Of a stretch of 64,000 nucleotides of DNA, positions 57,301 to 64,000 are shown piece after piece. The position numbers were made by a program, and so were the translations under genes. Each line of letters starts with the position of its first letter. The stretch's first letter is position 1. The DNA is from Casuarius casuarius (taxonomy: Eukaryota; Chordata; Aves; Casuariiformes; Casuariidae), in the NCBI GenBank assembly GCA_003342895.1, contig PTFA01000055.1, forward strand, positions 4,373,382 to 4,437,381, read 5' to 3'. Below the pieces are notes generated by a model. The model was given only the letters and a program-made list of their open reading frames with translations, was not told the DNA's origin and did no database searches.

Positions 57301-60300
57301 TAATGTACTGTTAATGAATGAAGTACAATACCATCCCTTCAAAGTACGTAGCACTCAGTAAATAGGTGTGCTTTAAAATTATTTGCTTGTGTTTCATTGC
57401 AAAGTTTACAGCAATGTTATGTAACTATGAAAATCAGTGTTTGTCTTAAATTAATAATGACTGCATATTCTGTCTGTGAGTTGTTTTGATTTCTTTTCCA
57501 TAAGTAATCAATAAAGTATGTCTTCCCTGACCGCTTATCATCCAGATAGTGCAAATCGGCAAGCCAAAAGAGAGCTCTGGTCTTGAGCCCACATGAGTGT
57601 TTGAGAGTCATTTGATCTGAATGGGAGTTGTGAATTCTTGATATAATATGGTAGCTTCATGCATGTGCATGTATGAGAGTGTGATCCCGTTTCCATCTGA
57701 CTGCAAAACATGCTGCTATTTCACAGCCAGAAGGGATTCTTGCTCAGTTCAGGTATCAAAAACTTCCACTTTCCTGTTGGTGGTCCAGTTTCTCCTCTCG
57801 CCAACAGTGCATGTTGTAGTTTGTCATAGTTGCACACATTAGAAGTACCTGTTTAGAGATTGCCAGAGGAGTCCTCTTAGGCTTCATAGTTGATCCACAA
57901 ACCTGTAGAAATCTAGAAAATAATCCATTAAGTCACTTGCTACCCCGTCACATTCCATTTAGCATTTCCCTTGCCGACCTCAGCTACCCCTTTTCTCTTG
58001 CTGGCAGACTGCCTAATTTTTGTTAAACACTTTTTCTTTTTCAGGCTTGACTTATAGACAGCCAGGGACAGAAAGGCTTAGGGAAAATATGTACAGTAGG
58101 AAAGTATGTAAAAATGAGAATGTGTAAATACAGTATCAGTGACTGAAAGATCTGTACGGTACTTAAATTTCTTGGCTGTTTTCCCTAGCTATAACTCCTG
58201 CAAAGTTGCAAATCTTGGCTACTTCAGTGTTTTGTGTAAGTTATGTTGGATGTGAGCATTCTATACATCTGTTAAATCCTTTCTGAAATAATCTGTGTTT
58301 TGTTTTATGAGTTATTGGCTGTTATTCTTTGGATATGTTATGTCCCAACTTGATTCTTTTATGCTCCTAAGATCTGGTGAATGAAAATGAGGTTAATTTT
58401 AAAGTTCAAACTGTAAATTGTGGTTCTTAAATTGCTATTTGTAATTGCTTTGTATGTATACACTTGTAAGTGAAGTCCTTGAGGTGCAATAGCAAAAACT
58501 TTGGTGTTTATTTGAAAACATGGGAGTAAATTAATCAATAGAAAGCGAAACGGTATCTCTAGTATGAAAAAACATATCTGTAAACTGTATAAGTTTTCAA
58601 TTAAATCTAAAGAGGGCTCTGTGTGATCTTGAATAGAAAAATCTATGTAAATTATTTGTTAGCAGGGGTGTGCCAGAATAAACCTAGGGGACGAGGCAAA
58701 TCGGCAGTTGAAGTTAGTGTCATATCCACATCACAAATGCAGAGAGACTTAAAAGGCACCAGCACTACTATGTGATGATTCTTTTCTTTGGGAAATAATT
58801 TTCTGAGTTTGGCTCTAAAATCTCATTTGGCTATGGAATATAGGGATAATTTTCTTTGTATGTGTTTTCTATAAAAGCTTGTAGCAAAATGCACAACAGT
58901 GTATTTAGTTAAAAATGTATTAGTTAAGAACATATTTTATCTGGGGAATGCATAAAACTATAGTGTCAATCACACGGAGTGATAACAAGTAAAAAAATAT
59001 ATTCCTTATTCGCTTACATCAGTTTATTCAAACTGCTTTTCTACCTGCTCAGGACTAAAATTATGGACAGTTTTTAAAAATGTGCTGAGCTAACGGTAAA
59101 ATGTAGTGACTTTCCAAGAATGAAGAAGTGTGTTAATTCTCAGAATTATATGGGCTCAGGCCTAATTAGATTTTCAGCTTTTCTGCAAATCTTATGTATG
59201 GAGAAAAAGTAATTCTGTATTTTTGGTTTTTGTATTTATTTTTTCCAGAAAAATAAAATTTTGAGAAATGGACGTATCCACAGTATTGTTAAAATAAATT
59301 GTTTAAAACAAGTGTATTAAGTATAATATATTCAGTATATTGGAATTGTATACATGTATACCTATAAAACAAATATAAATCATTTATCTTTCAATACTGA
59401 CAAATACATCTGCTCTTAGAGATGGAAGTATGCTACACTATAAAGTATTTTCTTTGCCTAATGGCTTATCTCTGAACTTGCTCTCAGTAGCAATGTTAGA
59501 TTTAGAAAAATCGGCAAAAAATATCAGCAAAATTGATGCTTTGCTTAAAAAGAAATATTACAAATATAAAGGTCATTTCTAAAGAAGGTACTTAGAAAAT
59601 GAATAGCAATTTCTATGCAAGTTCATTATTAAATACTTAACAAAGCAGAATAATAAGAACCTTATCAGTCAGTTCATCTCTTAACCAGAGAAGTTTGAGT
59701 TGTAGCTTCTGACTGCTATCTGTTTTGAAATAAAGTAGCTTTTGTGAGTGAAGGCTGCAGGGGTAAATATTTAAAATATTTTTTAAAAATCTGAAATATA
59801 TGCCATTTACTCTTCTGCTCAGTAGCATGATATCTGACAGGACATCTGTCTGCTGTGTGTTGCTGTGGGTGGGGTCTAAATTCAGATTCTTAACACTGGC
59901 TCCACTTTTCACATATTGCATGTTCCCTGTCAGATAGACCTCTAATCATGTTCATCCCACTTTTTAAACACAAAATATTTAACTCGCATAGATGTGAGAA
60001 AAGGCTGGCATGCACAGAGTAGTCGCCACTGATTTGAGGTGGTATGGTCTGACTCCTGGGCAAAGCTCACCAGTGAAATTTTGGTGGCAGGTTTCTGACT
60101 CTAGAACAGTTTCAGGTTTCTGATCCCTCACCAACAAGGGCATGGGGGATATCTAAATGAAGGGAAAAACAGCTGATGGAAAACTGAATGACACTTCTTC
60201 AGAGAAACATTCTCAAAGGGAGGGATAAGTAGGGTTGAAATGTATTTGTCATTAATAATTGAAATCAACTGTAGAACGCGCAAACTTTAAGAAAAGCTAC

Positions 60301-60604
60301 TAAAACAGATAGCATTTCTAATTGTGGTATCTGGATCATAATCATTTTCTCAGCATTTTAGTCCTTCATTTTTATCCTGTAGACATCATTTACACTTATG
60401 TTATTACAGTAATTTATATATATAATATCTGTGCATGTGTGTGTGTGTATATATATATATGTGTATATATATATATAAAAAAAAATCTGTTGTTTTTGTT
60501 TGTTTTTGTTATAGGGCAGACTATTCCAGAGAGAAGATTTGTAGAGGCAGTAAATCAGCAAGCATATCAATATGAGACGGGTGACTTTCCAACAGAATGG
60601 GAAG
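22454..60604 (+). CDS. NDUFAF2: NDUFAF2 (mimitin) complex I assembly factor, exons 1-2, 3' part outside window
   Basis: NDUFAF2 (B17.2L, mimitin) is a paralogue of the complex I subunit NDUFA12 and acts in the mitochondrial matrix as a late assembly factor of NADH:ubiquinone oxidoreductase. Two coding exons on the plus strand, 22454-22580 and 60515-60604, join in phase 1 to give 72 codons plus one base. They match the human N-terminus in length and spacing: [17 protein letters not shown] in exon 1 and [23 protein letters not shown] in exon 2, both parts of the B17.2 domain. Human NDUFAF2 has 169 residues, so over half the protein lies beyond 64000. The first 23 residues are arginine- and leucine-rich, consistent with mitochondrial import. 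The 37.9-kb first intron fits the very large human gene. Confidence 0.96.
22848..22925 (+). other. Possible cryptic or poison exon of NDUFAF2
   Basis: A 78-bp stretch bounded by a pyrimidine-rich acceptor (TGTCGCCTGCAG) and a donor (CGAAAG|GTACCA). If joined to NDUFAF2 exon 1 in phase 1 it gives a stop codon (TAG) as its second codon. Splice-site strength only; no expression evidence. Confidence 0.2.
25101..25166 (+). repeat. Two-copy 33-bp tandem duplication
   Basis: Unit beginning ATAGGGTAAGGTTATACATG repeats once at a 33-base period, with a single G/A difference near the unit end. High identity suggests a recent event. Confidence 0.93.
26140..26720 (+). mobile_element. Decayed ancient CR1-type LINE fragment
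   Basis: Heavily mutated but with CR1 landmarks in correct order: AACCTGTAAGTATATAGAAAA then ACCAATATGGACTTG; CAGCTGGAGGGGAGT then AGGGATCT; GTTAGTGATGTGGATGAAG (the NDLDE block of CR1 reverse transcriptase); TTATTAAACTTTCAG; and GACAGGATTAGAATTCAG. It resembles the older amniote CR1/L3-like consensus more than copies A-D. A 105-codon open frame at 26375-26692 runs across it but is not intact. Edges are approximate. Confidence 0.72.
26721..28505 (+). other. NDUFAF2 intron 1 between CR1 copies
   Basis: AT-rich to mixed sequence with a G10 run at 27551-27560. The part from 27860 to 28420 is GC-richer and could be an old transposon remnant, but I cannot name it. No coding similarity. Confidence 0.6.
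28506..28945 (+). mobile_element. CR1 LINE 3' end (copy C)
   Basis: Encodes the ORF2 C-terminus without interruption from [16 protein letters not shown] (about 28522) through [33 protein letters not shown] and [10 protein letters not shown] to a stop at 28865-28867, then a 3' UTR (GCTTGAGCAGGGGGGGTTG, GATGATCTTTAAAGGTGC) ending CATTTTGTGGTTCC. The intact frame suggests it is younger than copies A and B, but it lacks the whole 5' part and cannot move. It is in sense orientation within NDUFAF2 intron 1. Confidence 0.95.
28946..31740 (+). other. NDUFAF2 intron 1 between CR1 copy C and the gap
   Basis: AT-rich sequence with T- and A-runs. Open frame 30800-31162 (minus) has no recognisable domain. 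It ends in a T15 run and CCC directly before the assembly gap. Confidence 0.65.
31741..31795. other. Assembly gap (55 N)
   Basis: Fifty-five unknown bases flanked on the left by a T15-CCCGCAT run. Open frames spanning it with X residues are artefacts. Confidence 1.
32312..32360 (+). repeat. (TG)n(TA)n microsatellite
   Basis: GTGTGTGTGTGCGTGTGTG-type run followed by TATATATATA and ACTATATATG. Confidence 0.93.
33273..33317 (+). repeat. Short tandem duplication
   Basis: AAATTGTGATTGTTATATAT repeated twice in direct succession, the second copy extended by AT. Confidence 0.85.
33680..33756. repeat. Compound (GT)n-TATA-(CA)n repeat, self-complementary
   Basis: A GT run, then TATATA, then a longer interrupted CA run with ACGCGTGCGC inserts. 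The GT arm can pair with the CA arm, giving both hairpin and Z-DNA potential. Confidence 0.92.
38090..38930 (+). repeat. Candidate ancient interspersed repeat remnant
   Basis: Purine-rich stretch containing fragments such as TTGTAGTAGTTGAGCCTGGATGAC, in part, GTTTTGGACATGTTGATTTT and ACCAAGAACAGAGCCAGTG in an order I associate with an old, widespread amniote repeat. I cannot name the family with certainty, and the edges are guesses. Confidence 0.35.
38931..45281 (+). other. NDUFAF2 intron 1, AT-rich stretch
   Basis: No gene recognised. Holds homopolymer runs (A20 at 40218-40237, T18 at 44164-44181, G10 at 43736-43745), a 21-base imperfect tandem near 40694-40735 and a hairpin with arms CATGCCTA / TAGGCATG at 44826-44845. 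Open frames (for example 42881-43174) show no domain. Confidence 0.65.
45282..45375 (+). repeat. Polypurine tract rich in (GA)n
   Basis: About 90 nearly uninterrupted purines on the plus strand: A- and G-runs, then several GA blocks split by AGGGGGGG and rare C. Such tracts can form triplex (H-)DNA. Confidence 0.93.
45376..49213 (+). other. NDUFAF2 intron 1 between GA and CT tracts
   Basis: AT-rich. Two consecutive short hairpins (46351-46366 and 46368-46385). A 127-codon open frame at 47685-48068 has no recognisable motif. Nothing else supported. Confidence 0.6.
49214..49258 (+). repeat. Polypyrimidine (CT)n-rich tract
   Basis: CT dinucleotides and CCCT units without purine interruption on the plus strand; the strand mirror of the GA tract 3.9 kb upstream. 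Confidence 0.93.
49259..50602 (+). other. NDUFAF2 intron 1 before CR1 copy D
   Basis: AT-rich intron sequence with short T-runs. No gene or element recognised. Confidence 0.65.
50603..51426 (+). mobile_element. CR1 LINE with internal deletion (copy D)
   Basis: 5'-truncated CR1 in sense with NDUFAF2. The plus-strand reading shows [61 protein letters not shown] and [15 protein letters not shown]. After the last block the sequence jumps straight to the end of the ORF (CCTGGACAGGGTCCTGGGCA), a deletion equivalent to about 269 bp of copy C. The 3' UTR is nearly identical to copy C and ends ACCATTCTGTGATTCTGTG. Frames are broken near 50800-50940. Confidence 0.95.
51427..56444 (+). other. NDUFAF2 intron 1 after CR1 copy D
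   Basis: AT-rich; a CCACCACCACCACC run at about 54490. Open frames such as 51694-52095 and 55037-55390 carry no recognisable domain. Nothing else supported. Confidence 0.6.
56445..56478 (+). repeat. (CA)n microsatellite
   Basis: About 16 CA units with one CATA interruption near the end. Confidence 0.95.
56479..60416 (+). other. NDUFAF2 intron 1, last part
   Basis: AT-rich intron; a 14-base palindrome GTATACATGTATAC at 59348-59361. No exon-like coding similarity or transposon recognised. Confidence 0.6.
60417..60478 (+). repeat. Compound (TA)(TG)(TA) repeat upstream of NDUFAF2 exon 2
   Basis: TATATATAATATC, then TG units, then TA with an internal TGTG, ending 36 bp before the exon 2 acceptor. 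It is followed by A7 and then the polypyrimidine tract. Confidence 0.93.
60515..60604 (+). CDS. NDUFAF2: NDUFAF2 coding exon 2 (residues 43-73)
   Basis: Acceptor is a T-rich tract ending GTTATAG|GGCA; donor is GGAAG|GTAAAT. The translation [15 protein letters not shown] then [11 protein letters not shown] matches the human stretch between RGQTI and PTEWE. A compound TG/TA repeat ends about 35 bp upstream of the acceptor. The open frame continues into the intron, but the donor and human exon structure place the end here. Confidence 0.95.
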
Positions 60605-63600
60605 GTAAATCTTGGAGATCTTGCTTTTATTTCAAGATAACATTGCTGTTAAACATTGAATCTGAATTCAGTGCAATGCCTGACTATATGAAAAGGTTGT
60701 CTGTTGTCTTTCATTTTCAGTAATAGAGACTTTGTTTAACAGCCTCGTTATTATGAATTCTTAAAGTAACCTCTTTCAAACAGGATAAGTTATGTTTAGG
60801 AAATCAGTACTTAATAAAAATGTAAATGAAGCCTGCATCACCATGACTTTCTCCTATTAAATGTGAAAATATTTGTGCCTGAGGAGGATCTGATAGAATA
60901 ACCAAAATTAAATGTGTTAAACTTCCTAATTATGCCTTCACTGCAGTGTTAATTTGTAGGCCAGTTGAATTATTGGTGGCACAGTGACTGTGTTTGTGGG
61001 GTGGGTGGGTTTTTTTGTTTTTTTGGTTTTGTTTTTTGATGGTGGTAGTTTCCTGTGCTCTTCGCTGCACCAGGCTGTAGGGAGCTGGAGAACCTGTTAA
61101 TAATTAACCATTTTTTCTGATACTATTGCTGAAAACTTTGCCTGGAAAATTGGGGCATAGTAAGAAATACAGGGAAGCTAGTGAATTTCCTGAACAGGAC
61201 AGACTGCAGTAACTGAGCAGCCCTAGAAGAAAGAGATAGAAAGCAGAGAGGAAATGTACGTTGGTCCTGAGGCTGTAGGAGCTTGAGCAAGCATGGGGTT
61301 AGGTATGGTTTAAAATCGAGGGCTCTATAGGATAAGCAAGGAAGCCCTGACATGTTAGACATAGTTATCCCATCATTCATTGTGTGTTTTGGGGAGAATA
61401 ATATCCAGACATCTTCCAGAAAGTGCTACATTTAAAACAAACAAAAGGAGATCTTTTTTAAACGGGGTGTGGTAAAAATTGTAGAATTCCTTGGCATTGA
61501 CTGTTCTGCGCTCTAAAAGTTTGCATGAGTTCAACAAGTGGTTAAACCAATTTGCGGAAGAAAAATCCATCTCCCATGCAGACATCACTTTTGATTTAAT
61601 TTATCCATGAAATGCAAATTGATGGAGACTACTGTGCACTTCGAAAAAATATTACAATATACTTGCTTTGTCTCCCTCCTCTTTCCTTGGCACCTGCTGT
61701 TGGCCCCTGAAGGAGAGGATACTGAGCTGAGATAGAACTTTGGTCCCAGTGTGTCCCTTCCTGTAGCCAGGAGAGAAGTGTCAGACGTTCCCATCTTGTA
61801 TTTTGTCAGTGTACACTCCACCGATTCCCACAAATTTTTTGTGATCAGCCAAGGCTGGAATTAACAGCTAAAAGCTTCTGAGAGCTGTTTCAGCCCAACT
61901 AGCAGCATTTGCCATCTGTGGGGAAAATACAGTATCAACAACTTGAGTCTTTTACTGTCACAGCACCCACAGCTGGCTGGCAAGTCTTAATCTAGTTGCT
62001 CCTTGCTCTGTATCAGTCTGAGAGAGCCATCTTCTGAAAGAGAGCATTAGCTCGGAGGGCTTGTGCCTTCCTAAATCGTCTGGTGCTTGAATGAGACAGC
62101 TACCTCATCCAGCTCTCTGAACATTACTCCCTCATCCAAAAGTTCTCCAGCCACTGCCAGTCATCTTAGGTCTGTGCAACGGGCACGCAATCGTTCTGCA
62201 CCACAAGCACTGAGAAGCACATGTAAAGCCTCAAGTAACTCTGCTCTGCCTGTGAATGAGTTCTCATCTGAGACCTGCCGCTGCCTTTTAAGAGCCAGAA
62301 AATGCAATCCAATAGTCCCTACCTGCACTTGGCTGGAATTAACAGAAGATAAGGAACACATACAGCCAGACTGCGTCTCGGATGCATCTGTGGGCTAAGC
62401 ACTTTCACAAACTGTTTTAGACTGCTTCTCCCAGCATGCTATACGGACCTGTTATTAGGACTGCTTGAATTAGTGTGGCACTGATAAGCCTGCACTATGT
62501 TTCCAGAAGCCTTAGTGCAAATTGCTGCAGTTGTGACAGTGTGATATGCAGAATTTGGAGAGTGTACAGCCATTTGGATGGATGCTTTTGGCAAGCGCTA
62601 GTGCAGAGACCGTGGAGTCAAGGGCCAGGTAGCCTTCAGTATGGATTTGCCTAAGAAGATGCAACTGCCAGACCTGAGATGCCCTTTGACAAGCCAAGGC
62701 ATTGTATTCAGTTTTCTAGTTTGAAGAAGAAAACATGACTGGCCGTTCACAGTTTTCTTAGCTGCATTTACATTTTTAACACTTACTTGATCATCTTTAT
62801 AACTGTAATTTTTTTCTTTATGATTCTGGCAGCACTGAAAATGAAGAATTCATGGAAGAAAGGAAAATTTAAGTAATACAGATAGGTAACAATCTCTGGT
62901 TCTACAGAGTTTCTCAAGGAACAAGAAGAGAAAATGCATGCATCTTTTTCTGTGCATTACTTAAAAAGATTTGGTGTTTAGCGCATGTTTCTGACAAAAT
63001 TATGGATTTTTACCAAAAAAGGCTGACCTGTATTTTTTGTTTAATGCTAATTTAAATTTAAAAAAGCTTAAAATCATTGTAAAAAAGCCAAAACTGGTGC
63101 TTCTGTTGTGGGCGTAGAGGCTGTTTGGAGAATTATTGTGCCTTTGCTGCATGTTGGGGTGTGAGTTAGGAACGTGAAATGCTCTGAAGTTCTTTACCGT
63201 TTCTTTTCTGGTTCCTGTAGAATGAGGATTTGTCTGTTAGCAAGAAATGAGAAAGAATAGAAAGAGTAGAGTTCAAATAGTACTGTAGAAGCCAGTTAGC
63301 TGAGTCAGGGGACACAGTTTAAAAAATGTTTTTAGGCATACTTTGGTTAGACGCTCATTGCAATTATGTCCCTGAATTTTTCTCTTCAACATTGGTGTAG
63401 AAGAGGAAATCTGATGTTACCACAAGACCTGTGCTGAACTTTCTCTCCATTATCTTCTGTCGAATCTCTCCTGAAAAATTCCCAATACAGTCTCCTTGTG
63501 GATGTATAGTATGTACGTGTATGTAGTTCATGCTGTTGTGGACACTGATTATACTAGCAAATAGACTGAGACTTTGCAGAAAGATTTCTAAAACCCTTGC

Positions 63601-64000
63601 TGTTTTCCGTGAATGGTAGAAGATGAATATAAGGTTAGAAGGCTCCATAAGATTTCTTACTTCAGTTTTCCCTTTACTCTCAGAAATTTTTTGGATCCTC
63701 AGTCTTAGTGTTCTAAATCCCGGCTGCTGGATCCGTGCCTTACACCTGCAGGTGCCTTCTCAGCAAATACTGCAGGTAGCATTCTACTTTTTAGCCTTCT
63801 CAGCATTTTCACTTTAAGAACTGGGCTGAAGTCTCTGCTGCCTTATTTCCTCTCTTCTTTTTCTAGAGATGTGTAGAGAGCTGCTTTCACCTGTGTTGTC
63901 TTTGTTGTGCCAGTGCTCCACTGGTGGATCATCCTTAATGACCACCTGATTTAAAACCACTCATCCAGGCACCCTTTCCCTTTCATTTCCTTGCCTTCTC
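60605..64000 (+). other. NDUFAF2 intron 2 (partial)
   Basis: Starts with donor GTAAAT. The next human exon (AWIRRTRK...) is not seen. A GC-richer patch at about 61970-62700 holds a serine-rich 103-codon open frame (62087-62398, plus) without a recognised domain. The rest is AT-rich. Confidence 0.7.

Overview
This window is nuclear DNA from a vertebrate, most likely a bird. It has spliced, intron-rich genes, AT-rich introns with simple repeats, one CpG island, and truncated LINEs of the CR1 family. Three clear CR1 3' ends carry ATTCTGTG-type termini and the fourth a close variant, which is typical of avian genomes. The ERCC8-NDUFAF2 pair lies on human 5q12; from general synteny knowledge that segment is Z-linked in chicken, so Z linkage is possible but cannot be read from this sequence. 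There is a 55-base assembly gap at 31741-31795.

Only two protein-coding genes are supported, arranged head to head around a CpG-island promoter near 22.2-22.45 kb. On the minus strand, coding exons 1-9 of ERCC8 (CSA) were traced base by base from 22207 down to 3778. They encode the first 282 residues of a protein that is 396 residues in human, with all frames and GT-AG junctions consistent. The last exons lie beyond the left edge. On the plus strand, coding exons 1 (22454-22580) and 2 (60515-60604) of NDUFAF2 were found, separated by an intron of about 37.9 kb. The remaining coding exons lie beyond the right edge. The two start codons are 246 bp apart, and the gap holds a YY1-type element, two CCAAT boxes in opposite orientation, an E2F-like site and a G-rich Sp1 array.

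By region: 1-22130 is ERCC8 introns and exons, with a dispersed ~150-bp duplication, several palindromes and two CR1 copies. 21960-22860 is the CpG island. 22581-60514 is NDUFAF2 intron 1, with two younger CR1 copies, one decayed CR1, microsatellites and polypurine or polypyrimidine tracts. 60605-64000 is part of NDUFAF2 intron 2 with no recognised exon. All five CR1 copies point along the plus strand.

ERCC8 serves transcription-coupled DNA repair as a substrate receptor of a CUL4-DDB1 ubiquitin ligase. NDUFAF2 is a late assembly factor of mitochondrial complex I. They share a promoter, not a pathway. I found no convincing evidence of a new biological system. The most checkable oddities are a TG/TA repeat abutting the NDUFAF2 exon 2 acceptor, a perfect 26-bp palindrome beside a CR1, the 150-bp dispersed duplication, a possible NDUFAF2 poison exon and a weak ERCC8 exon 6 splice donor.
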